From IMG/VR virus record IMGVR_UViG_3300042988_001629, positions 1 through 29,007 of that record: DNA of 29,007 nucleotides. The stretch is one strand, 5' to 3'. The notes beneath the pieces were generated by a model. That model saw only the letters and a list, made by a program, of their open reading frames with translations. It did no database searches and had not been told where the DNA came from. The DNA is from a virus. Made by a program: the position numbers and the translations under genes. Every line of letters starts with the position of its first letter. The stretch's first letter is position 1. Below are positions 6,929 to 14,565 of the stretch, piece by piece.

Positions 6929-8844
6929 CGGACTACCGAGACCTGAAACCTGCCAGCGGGCAGGCGCCGTGGCCCAAGGAGGACAAGGGCCAGGCGACCC
7001 GCCGGCGAGACTGGTGGCGCCTGAAGGGCCGCGAGGCTGCAGACGCCATCGGGAGCGACGTGACGACGCTGCAGAAGGCGCAGTCAGAGCGCATGAGGCA
7101 GCAGGTCATCGCCTCGAGGCTCTACGGCAACACGTCGGCCCTCGGGTCCTCGAGCGCCTACGGCCGTCTGCATCGCTCCATGGCGTCGCAGCGAGAGCGC
7201 ATCACCTACAACGCCGTCCAAGAAATCGTGGACACCTTGGTGTCGCGCGTCGGCGAGACGAAGCCCCGGCCCTACTTCCTCACGAGTGGCGGCTCGTACC
7301 GACAGCAGCGCAAGGCGAAGAAGCTGAACCAGTGGGTGGAGGGCGTCTTCTACGAACAGAAGGTGTACGACCTCGGGCTGGAGGCCTTCCGCGACGCTGC
7401 CATCGGAGGGGACGGCTTCCTGTACGTCTACGCAGCCCACGAGCGCGTCTGCGTCGAGCGCGTCCACTCCTCGGAGCTCTGGGTCGACGAGGTTGAGGCG
7501 CAGTACGGGCGCCCGCGCACCATGTACCGCGTCAAGGCCGTGGACCGCGAGGAGTTGGCCGCAGCGTGGCCGAAGTTTCGCGGCGACATCATGCAGGCGT
7601 CGGCCCTCGCCGACGGCAGCGCTCCGCAGACCATCTCGGACATGGTGACGGTGGTGGAGGCATGGCACCTCGGGACGGAGGATGACGATGGCGAGGTGTC
7701 CGGTGGCAGGCACGCGCTGGCCCTCCTCTCACAGTCCGGGAGCGGCGTGCTCCTCGGCGAGCCGGACGAGTGGTGCCACCCGGTGTTCCCCTTCGCGCGC
7801 ATCTCGTGGTGTCGCCGTCAGCTGGGCTACTGGAGCCAGGGCCTCGCGGAGCAGCTGCGCGGGGACCAGCTCGAGCTCAACTACGAGCTGCAGCTGATTC
7901 AGTCCTCGATGCGCCTGGCCGGCTCCTTCAAAATCCTGCGCCAGGCTGGTTCCAAGGTGGTGAAGGAACACCTGAGTAACGAGGTTGGCGCCATCATCGA
8001 CTACGTCGGGACGCCTCCCCAGTACGTGACGGTGCAGCCGCTTGACCCGGTCTACTTCCAGAACGTCCAGACCATCGTGGAACGCATGAGGAACCGCGCC
8101 GGCGTCAACGCCATGTGGACGCACGGCACCAAGCCGCAGGGGCTCAACAGCGGAGTGGCCATCCGAGAGATGGAGGACGTGGAGAGCGACCGCCACCGCA
8201 CCACCCAGCGCGCCAACGACAACCTCTACCTCGAGACCGCGGCGCTCGTCATCGCCATCGGCCAGGAAGCCGCATCGGCCGGGAAGCTCCGTGCGGTGCG
8301 CGTGCCCGGCAAGACGTCGTTCGCGACCATCGACTGGGCGAAGGACATTAAGCTGGTGAAGTCCGACGAGTTCGTCATGCAGTGCTTCCCGGTCTCGAGG
8401 TTGCCACGCGACCCAGCTGGGAGGCTGCAGACCATCCAGGAGTACATCCAGGCCGGGATGATTACGCCGCGCCAAGGCAAGCGCGCGCTCGACTTCCCGG
8501 ACATTGACGGGATGGAGTCGCTCTCGAGCGCCCAGGAGGACCTCATCACGAGGAACCTTGACAGCATCATCGACGACGCGGAGTTCCATCCTCCCGAGCC
8601 CACGGACGACCTCGAGCTGTCGGCAGAGATGGTGCTGGAGTACATCCAGAGGTACCGCCTCCTCGACCTCGAGGACGACAAGCTTGAGCTGCTCTACGAC
8701 TACCAGGCCGCGGTCGCGACGCTCCTGAAGTTGTCGGAGCCACCCGCGCCGCCGCCAGGGGCCGGTGGTGCTCCGCTCGCTGCGCCTGAGCCGACGCCAC
8801 AGAGCGACCTCGTGCCCAACACCGCGGCACCGCCGCCAGCCTGA
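6925..8844 (+). CDS. Portal protein
   Basis: 639 residues, GTG 6925 (GTGA overlap; GAGGAG just upstream). Position right after the terminase and before the scaffold, plus the length, fit a podovirus-type portal, the dodecameric ring through which DNA enters and leaves the head. Supporting features: the N-terminal ITYNAVQEIVDTLVSRV segment, a long mixed central domain, the long helix around EQLRGDQLELNYELQLIQSS (about 310-330) expected for the stem, and SGVAIREMED (about 410-419). The last 45 residues are proline/alanine-rich and probably flexible. I recognise the family by overall pattern rather than by a catalytic motif. Confidence 0.88.
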   Translation: MTDYRDLKPASGQAPWPKEDKGQATRRRDWWRLKGREAADAIGSDVTTLQKAQSERMRQQVIASRLYGNTSALGSSSAYGRLHRSMASQRERITYNAVQEIVDTLVSRVGETKPRPYFLTSGGSYRQQRKAKKLNQWVEGVFYEQKVYDLGLEAFRDAAIGGDGFLYVYAAHERVCVERVHSSELWVDEVEAQYGRPRTMYRVKAVDREELAAAWPKFRGDIMQASALADGSAPQTISDMVTVVEAWHLGTEDDDGEVSGGRHALALLSQSGSGVLLGEPDEWCHPVFPFARISWCRRQLGYWSQGLAEQLRGDQLELNYELQLIQSSMRLAGSFKILRQAGSKVVKEHLSNEVGAIIDYVGTPPQYVTVQPLDPVYFQNVQTIVERMRNRAGVNAMWTHGTKPQGLNSGVAIREMEDVESDRHRTTQRANDNLYLETAALVIAIGQEAASAGKLRAVRVPGKTSFATIDWAKDIKLVKSDEFVMQCFPVSRLPRDPAGRLQTIQEYIQAGMITPRQGKRALDFPDIDGMESLSSAQEDLITRNLDSIIDDAEFHPPEPTDDLELSAEMVLEYIQRYRLLDLEDDKLELLYDYQAAVATLLKLSEPPAPPPGAGGAPLAAPEPTPQSDLVPNTAAPPPA

Positions 8845-8868
8845 GTCACGTAGCACGGAGGTAGCACC

Positions 8869-9852
8869 ATGGCCGAAGCAGTAGGCGCACCAGTAGCACC
8901 AGAAGCACAGCCGACGCAGACCCAGACGCCTCCACCCGAGCCCCCGAAGGCCCCGGTAGCACCAGCGGAGCAGCCCCGGGACTGGGCGGCGGAGTACAAG
9001 CGGCTCGAGGCCGACCACTCCCGCAAGGTCCGCGAGCACATCATCGAGCGGCGCAAGTGGGAGGCCGACAAGAAGACGACGGGAGAGCGGCTCTCGAAGC
9101 TGTCGGAGCTGGAGAAGCGGGAGCAGAGCGCTCGCCTCAACCCGACGGCGTTTGCGCAGTCCGTCTGGGGCGAGAACTGGCACGAGGTCCTCACCGAGGC
9201 GAAGGTGCACGGGGTGCCTCCGGCAGACCTCATCGCCGCCGAGCTGGCGAAGGTGCGCGAGGAGTTCGAGGCCAAGTTGTCGGCCAGGGAGACCGACGCG
9301 CAGCGCCGGGCGGAGCAAGCCCAGCAACAGCAGCTAGAGCAGGCCCGGGCCGGCATGCGCGAGGAAGCGGCCTCATGGCTGGCGGCAAACGCCAAGGAGT
9401 ACCCGGTGCTCGAGCGCCTCGGGCCCGCGCAGTCGGTGGCGAAGAAAATCGCAGAGCGCATCGAGCACGAGTACCACCGCTCCCGTCGAGACGAGTCCGG
9501 GGCCATCGTGCGGCCTGGACGCATCCTCACCTCGCAGGAGGCTGCGGACCTCATCGAGCGCGACTTGCTGGCCATCGCCGAGGCGGCCGCAGCGGCCCCG
9601 AAGTACAGAGACAGGCTGGCGCCAAAACTGGCCCCCTTGCCATCACAGCCGCCGTCGAGTAGCGTCCAAGGTGCGCAGTCGCAGCAGTCGGACAAGCAGC
9701 AGTCGAACCAGTCCAGGCAGCAGCCGCGCGAGACGCTGAACAACAACATCGGGGCCAGGACAGCAGGCCAAGCCCAGCTGACGCCGGCAGAGCGCCGGGC
9801 GAGAGCCGAGGCCGCCATCGAGGCGGCAGCGGCGAGGCGGGCAGCAACCTGA
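8869..9852 (+). CDS. Head scaffolding protein
   Basis: 327 residues, ATG 8869 with GGAGG seven bases upstream. The first 40 residues are Pro/Ala/Gln-rich. Residues about 40-160 and 170-235 are highly charged long helices; a Gln/Ser-rich segment (about 260-290) and a basic helical end (about 300-327) follow. Scaffolding proteins between portal and capsid genes typically look like this: a rod with a basic C-terminal helix that holds the capsid protein during prohead assembly and then leaves. No protease motif is seen, so it is not a protease-scaffold fusion. Confidence 0.85.
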   Translation: MAEAVGAPVAPEAQPTQTQTPPPEPPKAPVAPAEQPRDWAAEYKRLEADHSRKVREHIIERRKWEADKKTTGERLSKLSELEKREQSARLNPTAFAQSVWGENWHEVLTEAKVHGVPPADLIAAELAKVREEFEAKLSARETDAQRRAEQAQQQQLEQARAGMREEAASWLAANAKEYPVLERLGPAQSVAKKIAERIEHEYHRSRRDESGAIVRPGRILTSQEAADLIERDLLAIAEAAAAAPKYRDRLAPKLAPLPSQPPSSSVQGAQSQQSDKQQSNQSRQQPRETLNNNIGARTAGQAQLTPAERRARAEAAIEAAAARRAAT

Positions 9853-9898
9853 CCATCTGCGCCCCCAACGCGCCAGACACGGCGCATGAGGTTGCACG

Positions 9899-11119
9899 AT
9901 GGGTGCTTATTTCGATTTGGCTGCCGGCAATGCCGGGCTCAAGGAGTGGTACGACGACCAGACGGTGGAGAATCTGGCGTACGACGACAACCCTCTCCTG
10001 ACGATGGTTCCGAAGGAGACGAAGGCGACGGGCAAGTACATCCCGGTCCCCGTCATCTACGAGGTGAACCAGGGGCGCAGCAGCAACTTCGCGGTGGCGC
10101 AGGCGAACCAGTCGGCCGGACTTCTCGCGGAGTACATGATTACCCTGAAGCCCGACTACGACATCGCGACGTTGATGAACCAGGCGATGGAGGCGGCCCA
10201 GGACCGCAAGGGCGCATTCCTCGACTACGCAACGATGTTCGTGGACCTCGCCATCCAGGGCGCGGCCTTGTCGGTGGCGTCCTCGCTGTTCCGGGCTGGG
10301 ACCGGGACCATCGGCCAGGTGTCTGGCATCGTCGGCGGAGTCATCACGCTGACCAACGCCGCAGACGTCTCGCAGTTCGGAATCAACCAGACGCTGCAGG
10401 CGGCCAACGTCGACGGTGGTGCGCCCCGCGCCTCGCTGGGCTGGGTCATCGCGCGCAACGTGATGGCCGGCACCATCACCGTCTCTGCCGTGTCGATGGG
10501 CGGGCCAGCTGGCACTCCTGCGGCGTGGGCGGCCAACGACTTCCTTCTGGTGCAGGGCGACTCCAACGCCAAGCTGACCGGACTGTCGGCGTGGCTTCCG
10601 GCGACTGCGCCGCTCGGGACGGACAACTTCTACGGGGTGAATCGCTCCGTGGACTCGCGCCTCTACGGCCTCACCTACCCCGGCGCTCAGCAGCCGGTCG
10701 AGGAGGCCATCATCGACGCGGCCCTCATCGTGCGGCGTGAGAAGGGGCGCCCCCGGCACTTCTTCACCAACTACGGCTCCGAGGCCGCGCTGCTCAAGGC
10801 GCTCGGCAGTCGGCGTGAGTACGTCGACTGGAAGGGTGAGGGAGAAATCGGCTTCCGTGGAGTGAAAATCCAGGGACCGGCCGGTCCCATCGAGGTGTAC
10901 AGCGACCGGAACTGCCAGGCTGCCACCGGGTACCTCCTCCAGCTCAACACCTGGAAGCTGTACAGCCTCGGCTCGGTGCCGAAAATCTTCCGGTACGGCG
11001 ACGGGCTCGAGATGCTCAGGCTCGCCAACGCCGACGCCAGCGAAGTGCGCGTCGGCGACTACGCCAACCTAGGGTGCCGTGCCCCGGGCTGGAACTCCCA
11101 GGTTCAGCTCGCGGTCTGA
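9899..11119 (+). CDS. Major capsid protein (HK97-fold type)
   Basis: 406 residues, ATG 9899 with GAGG seven bases upstream. The N-terminal pattern (helix with LKEWYDDQTVENLAYDDNPLL, then a basic strand) and the C-terminal domain with EVYSDRNC and LQLNTWKLYSLG strands fit podovirus capsid proteins of the HK97 fold. A beta-rich insert at about 140-215 looks like an added surface domain. It follows the scaffold after a 46-base gap, the usual order. No N-terminal delta-domain processing site is obvious. Expected to be the most abundant virion protein. Confidence 0.88.
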   Translation: MGAYFDLAAGNAGLKEWYDDQTVENLAYDDNPLLTMVPKETKATGKYIPVPVIYEVNQGRSSNFAVAQANQSAGLLAEYMITLKPDYDIATLMNQAMEAAQDRKGAFLDYATMFVDLAIQGAALSVASSLFRAGTGTIGQVSGIVGGVITLTNAADVSQFGINQTLQAANVDGGAPRASLGWVIARNVMAGTITVSAVSMGGPAGTPAAWAANDFLLVQGDSNAKLTGLSAWLPATAPLGTDNFYGVNRSVDSRLYGLTYPGAQQPVEEAIIDAALIVRREKGRPRHFFTNYGSEAALLKALGSRREYVDWKGEGEIGFRGVKIQGPAGPIEVYSDRNCQAATGYLLQLNTWKLYSLGSVPKIFRYGDGLEMLRLANADASEVRVGDYANLGCRAPGWNSQVQLAV

Positions 11120-11128
11120 GAGGGCGCC

Positions 11129-11626
11129 ATGGCCGACCGGACTTTCGTGGACAAGCAGTACTGCCTCCTCAAGCGTCGCGTGGACATCTACGCGACCATC
11201 AACGTGGGTGCTGGCGGTGCCGTCGAGCTCCAGAAATGGAACTACCCCACCCTGGGGACTGGACCCAACGCCAGGACGTACACCGCCGCGCCGCTGGCGA
11301 CCGGCCTGCCGAGTGGGGCCGCCTACCCGCTGCAGTACAACGCAGGGGCTGAGGGCGTGCGGAGCGTCACGCGCACCGGCGTCGGGCAGTGGACGGTGCA
11401 GTTCCAGGACTCGTACCAGCGCCAGCTCGGCGTCGGCATGACGCTCGAGGTGGCTGGCGGTGTCGTTACCGGGCAACTGGCCCTCAACTCCACGACGACC
11501 AATATGGCCGCAGTGGGCGGTTCCGTGTTGGGGCTCACCACCGTCGTAGGCGGAGCGGCGGCTGACCTCCCGGCAGGCACGGTGGTCCACCTGCGTTTCT
11601 TCCTGCAAGACGCGACGGAGCCCTGA
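11129..11626 (+). CDS. Putative virion surface protein (head decoration or minor capsid)
   Basis: 165 residues, ATG 11129 behind GAGAGGGCG. Beta-rich with many Gly/Thr/Val residues. The C-terminal region (about 105-165) has repeated small-residue strands ending in a VHLRFFLQDA strand. No known motif. Position directly after the capsid gene suggests a decoration or head-fibre component; that is inferred from synteny. Confidence 0.65.
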   Translation: MADRTFVDKQYCLLKRRVDIYATINVGAGGAVELQKWNYPTLGTGPNARTYTAAPLATGLPSGAAYPLQYNAGAEGVRSVTRTGVGQWTVQFQDSYQRQLGVGMTLEVAGGVVTGQLALNSTTTNMAAVGGSVLGLTTVVGGAAADLPAGTVVHLRFFLQDATEP

Positions 11627-11629
11627 GTC

Positions 11630-12154
11630 ATGCCCCTCGAGTGCTTCGTCGCCATGACTCGCGCCTCGTGCCAGTCGCAGGGCTCGCCACCCATGGCGGC
11701 CGTCATCGCCTACAACCCGACGGCGACGCCACTCGTCATCCTCGGCGGGGTGCTGACGGTGAAGACGCTGGGCGGCTCACGCCAGGTGCCGTCGGCGAGC
11801 GGCGCTCTCCCGACGGGGCCCGGCAGCACCGGGGCCGTGCCTGCTGGCGGCTACGTCGTGCTGGGCCCGGTCTCGGTGGCCGTCCACAGCGCAGCGGCCG
11901 CCAACTCGTTCCAGGCCGTGGCGCAGGACACCCAGGGACAGCAGCCGGCGCACCTGTACGCGCCGGGGCCGCAGCCGCAAATCACCGTCCTGGTGGGAGC
12001 CACCCTCTACGTGTCCGACGGCACCACCTCTGAGGCTGCCACCGCGCCGCTGCTCGTCGACGTCGCCGTCGCTCCGCCTCTTGGCTGGCAGGGAGGGGCG
12101 CTCGAGCTTGCCTCTGCCAACAACCTCGTCACCTACCTCGCTGGGGTGCTCTGA
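11630..12154 (+). CDS. Beta-sandwich-like virion protein, copy 1 of a tandem paralog pair
   Basis: 174 residues. ATG 11630 lies three bases after the previous stop, with GGAG nine bases upstream. Predicted all-beta, with short alternating strands and a PAGG turn at about 81-84, like Ig-like surface domains. The end of the protein (SDGTTSEA, then GGALELAS, then NLVTYLAGVL) matches the end of the next gene's product (SDGTVSTA, GGGMQLSS, NLINYLTAFA), so the two are paralogs. The ATG of copy 2 overlaps this stop (TGATG). Likely head-surface or fibre-attached; function not shown. Confidence 0.65.
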   Translation: MPLECFVAMTRASCQSQGSPPMAAVIAYNPTATPLVILGGVLTVKTLGGSRQVPSASGALPTGPGSTGAVPAGGYVVLGPVSVAVHSAAAANSFQAVAQDTQGQQPAHLYAPGPQPQITVLVGATLYVSDGTTSEAATAPLLVDVAVAPPLGWQGGALELASANNLVTYLAGVL

Positions 12155-12660
12155 TGCCACTGACTCTCTCGCTCTCCCGGGGCGCTGCCCCGACCGACAC
12201 CGCACAAGGAAGCTCGTCCGTCTTCGTCGTCACGGCCACCAACGCCGGCGCCGCGGCACTCTCGCTCCGCACGCTGTCGGTGTACGAGACGAGCTCGACT
12301 GGCGCGCACGTCGACCAGCCCAGCTACTTGCGGCCCAACGCGCCGGCTGGCGTGGTGCCTGTCATCCCGGCCGGAGGCAGCGCGTCCTACGCCTTCGCCG
12401 TCTCGCTCCCGTCGCCTGCGGGTGCTGGTCCGAGTCCGCAGACTCCAGGTGGTGCGGCGGGACACGGCAACGCATGCCCGGCGCCCAACTCCACCGTCCT
12501 CCTCCGTGCCGAGTGCCTGGCGTCCGACGGCACCGTCTCCACGGCCCTCCTGTCGGTGCCGGTGCTGTCCACGATTGCCCCCTTCCCCATTGCCCAGGGC
12601 GGTGGCATGCAGTTGAGCTCGGGCTTCAACCTCATCAACTACCTCACGGCGTTCGCCTGA
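12154..12660 (+). CDS. Beta-sandwich-like virion protein, copy 2 of a tandem paralog pair
   Basis: 168 residues, ATG 12154, TGATG overlap with copy 1. The N-terminal half resembles an Ig-like domain (VFVVTATN strand, then IPAGGSASYAFAVSLP). A Gly/Pro/Ala loop (about 90-107) carries a lone CPAP, and the C-terminal segment is shared with copy 1. Divergence is large (similarity is convincing mainly in the last 60 residues), so the duplication is old or the copies evolve fast. Expected on the virion surface. Confidence 0.65.
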   Translation: MPLTLSLSRGAAPTDTAQGSSSVFVVTATNAGAAALSLRTLSVYETSSTGAHVDQPSYLRPNAPAGVVPVIPAGGSASYAFAVSLPSPAGAGPSPQTPGGAAGHGNACPAPNSTVLLRAECLASDGTVSTALLSVPVLSTIAPFPIAQGGGMQLSSGFNLINYLTAFA

Positions 12661-12679
12661 GGACCAAGGAGAACCAGTC

Positions 12680-13309
12680 ATGGCCATCACCCCCATCATC
12701 GTCCGCGACGGCAACAACGCCGCCCAGTCCATGTCCGCGCTGCAGGACGCCAGCGGCTACAACGCCACCATGGTGTCCCTCGACACCGGCCGCCCGACGT
12801 ACCGAGCGGCCGCGAACTTCACCCCCCAGGCCACCGGCGCGGTCACCGTCCTCAGCATCCAGGGCAGCGCGACCAAGGCCGTGCGCGTGAAGCGAATCGG
12901 TCTGAGTGGCGTCTCCACCGGCGCCGGGCAGAGCATCTACACCCTGCAGAAGACGTCGGCCCTCGGCGCAGGTGGCACCACCGTCACCCCCACCGTCGCG
13001 AAGATGGACTCGGCCGACGCCAACGCGACCGCCGTCGTGCAGCACTACACCACCAGCCTCAAGGCGGCCGGAACGCCCATCGGCGGGCCGCTCAGCGCCG
13101 CCAACGTCCAGACGTGCGTCACTGCCGTCCCCACCACCGGCGTCCTTCCATCGACGCAGCTGTTCCCCGAGTTCGGCGCGCCCATCGGGCATGCCATCGT
13201 CCTCCGCGGGGTCGCCGAGTTCCTCGAGGTCCAAAACATCGCGGCGGCCAATCTGGCGGCTGGCACGGTGCTCTGCTACTTCATCGAGTGGGAAGAGGAC
13301 GCGAGCTAA
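12680..13309 (+). CDS. Virion structural protein (common phage beta-rich family)
   Basis: 209 residues, ATG 12680 with AAGGAG upstream. The sequence has the pattern of a widespread phage structural family: YNATMVSLDTGRPTYRAA (about 27-44), a LSIQGSATKAVRVKRIGLSG segment (about 58-77), and a C-terminal APIGHAIVLRGVAEFLEV, then FIEWEED. In other phages such proteins lie among head and tail genes; their exact place in the virion is usually not known. The product is beta-rich with no catalytic motif. Confidence 0.7.
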   Translation: MAITPIIVRDGNNAAQSMSALQDASGYNATMVSLDTGRPTYRAAANFTPQATGAVTVLSIQGSATKAVRVKRIGLSGVSTGAGQSIYTLQKTSALGAGGTTVTPTVAKMDSADANATAVVQHYTTSLKAAGTPIGGPLSAANVQTCVTAVPTTGVLPSTQLFPEFGAPIGHAIVLRGVAEFLEVQNIAAANLAAGTVLCYFIEWEEDAS

Positions 13310-13327
13310 GACCTTCCATGCGCAGTG

Positions 13328-13356
13328 CCCGGCGACCGGATGTGACGGTCGCCGGG
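13328..13356 (+). terminator. Strong perfect hairpin between structural genes
   Basis: Arms 13328-13338 (CCCGGCGACCG) and 13346-13356 (CGGTCGCCGGG) are perfectly complementary over 11 base pairs, nine of them G-C, with a seven-base loop. It sits in the 75-base gap 13310-13384, the longest gap in the structural region. No T-run follows, so it is not a classical intrinsic terminator. It may pause or partly terminate transcription, block 3' exonucleases, or mark an RNA-processing site that changes the ratio of capsid to tail products. Confidence 0.5.
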
Positions 13357-13384
13357 GTAGCACCAGACCGACGTCGAGGCACCC

Positions 13385-14107
13385 ATGGCCACGCTGCTGG
13401 AGCTCAGAGACAGGTGCAAGAGCGAGAGCGACAACGTTGGTCAGTCGTTCATCACCGACGCCGAGTGGAACGCCTTCATCAACGCCAGCTACCAGGAGCT
13501 CTACGGCCTGGTCGTGACGAATTTCGGCAACGACTACTTCGTTCAGACTCCGGCAACAGGCTTCACGTTCGTCACGACCGGCACGGCTGAACACTTCCCG
13601 CTCCCAGCCGACTTCTTCAAACTGCTCGCGGTCGACCTTCAGGTGTCTGCACCTGGCTACTGGGTAGCCTTGAAGCCCTTCATGATGAGCGAGCGGAACT
13701 CCTTCGGCCTGCTCGGACCGACCGCGCCCATGGCTGGGCAGACCATCCGCATCCTCTATGTGCCGCGCGCCAACACGCTCGTCAACAACGGAGACGCGGT
13801 GGACGGAGTCAACGGCTGGGAGGAGTACATCGTCTGCGACGCGTGCATCAAGGCGATGGCCAAAGAGGAGAGCGACCCCTCCGTCTTCATGGCGCGCAAG
13901 GGCGCCCTCCTTGAGCGGCTCAACGGCGAAATCACCAACCGCGATGCGGCGGCTCCGGCCGTGGTGGCCGACGTCCAGGGACGGCGCAGCCGCGGCATGC
14001 GGTACCGCCTCAACGGCAACTACATCTGGCTGCGCGGCAACGGGATGCCGGGCTGGGGCCCGTGGGGCGACTGGCCCGCCGAGTCCGAGGCATGGGGAGG
14101 CTGGTGA
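13385..14107 (+). CDS. Head-tail adaptor (connector) protein
   Basis: 240 residues, ATG 13385 with GAGG upstream. The N-terminal helix pair (LLELRDRCKSESDN, then ITDAEWNAFINASYQELYGLV) is typical of podovirus adaptor proteins that bind below the portal ring. The middle has strand segments FPLPADFFKLLAVDLQV and TIRILYVPRANTLV seen in this group, followed by a helical part (about 138-185). The last 45 residues are Gly/Trp/Arg-rich, perhaps an extended arm. Position before the nozzle gene supports the role, comparable in place to T7 gp11. Confidence 0.78.
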   Translation: MATLLELRDRCKSESDNVGQSFITDAEWNAFINASYQELYGLVVTNFGNDYFVQTPATGFTFVTTGTAEHFPLPADFFKLLAVDLQVSAPGYWVALKPFMMSERNSFGLLGPTAPMAGQTIRILYVPRANTLVNNGDAVDGVNGWEEYIVCDACIKAMAKEESDPSVFMARKGALLERLNGEITNRDAAAPAVVADVQGRRSRGMRYRLNGNYIWLRGNGMPGWGPWGDWPAESEAWGGW

Positions 14108-14565
14108 TGGCCTCGCGCATGCTGGCACTACGAGGGCCCGACGCTGGCGCCAACCGCCAGACGGACGCCATCGCACGGGTGGTGGATGAGACGGCGCAGC
14201 AGGTGCAGGCGACGCCCATTGGTGGCGCAGCGCCGCCGGCGTGGGTGCGGCCGCAACTGCTCAACGGCTTCGTCGACACGGCGCTGATGGCGGCTCCAGC
14301 CGCTTACCACGTCGACGCCCTCAGGTACGTGCACCTGTGCGGCGCCGTGGACACGGCTGCAGGGTGCGCCGCAGGCACGGAGGTGTTCAGGCTTCCAGCC
14401 GGCGCCAGGCCGGCCTCGCCGAGAACATGTGCGGTCGTGAGGGTGTCTGCCGGGACGTTTGCCATCGTCAGCATCGAGACGTCCGGAGCGGTCGTGACGG
14501 TGCAGGCGCTGCTTGCTGGCGCCACACTTGGGTTGGACGGTGTCGACTTCCTGGCGGAGGGCTGA
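14107..14565 (+). CDS. Fibre-like virion protein
   Basis: 152 residues, ATG 14107 (TGATG overlap; GGGGAGG upstream). After a short N-terminal helix (about 15-35), the protein matches the pattern of phage fibre C-terminal domains: W46 and LLNGFV (about 51-56), PAAYHVDALRYVHLCGAV (about 64-81), VFRLPAGARPASP (about 93-105), and the closing LGLDGVDFLAEG. This form is found in tail fibres and fibrils that touch the host or form trimers. It is unusual to see it as a separate gene between the adaptor and nozzle genes. Confidence 0.68.
   Translation: MASRMLALRGPDAGANRQTDAIARVVDETAQQVQATPIGGAAPPAWVRPQLLNGFVDTALMAAPAAYHVDALRYVHLCGAVDTAAGCAAGTEVFRLPAGARPASPRTCAVVRVSAGTFAIVSIETSGAVVTVQALLAGATLGLDGVDFLAEG

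Noticed and set aside
8861-8964. GTAGCACC repeated near the start of the scaffold gene (also once at about 13356)
   Set aside because: Copies after 8869 encode a Val-Ala-Pro-rich segment of the scaffold and are explained by low-complexity coding; spacing is irregular.
7729-9327. Minus-strand open frame of 532 codons opposite portal and scaffold genes
   Set aside because: Leu/Arg/Val-rich antisense artefact with no motif, fully covered by two well-supported plus-strand genes.
9870-9885. GCGCC/GGCGC hairpin before the capsid ribosome-binding site
   Set aside because: Only five base pairs; such short stems are common at this GC content.
12644-14176. Minus-strand open frame of 510 codons opposite the structural protein and adaptor genes
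   Set aside because: It is a mirror of plus-strand genes with recognisable virion patterns; composition is Gly/Arg/His/Val-skewed and it crosses the hairpin gap and two gene boundaries.
14241-14564. Upstream extension of the nozzle gene frame
   Set aside because: It overlaps the fibre-like gene completely, is Arg-rich shadow sequence, and the ATG at 14565 has a proper ribosome-binding site and TGATG coupling.
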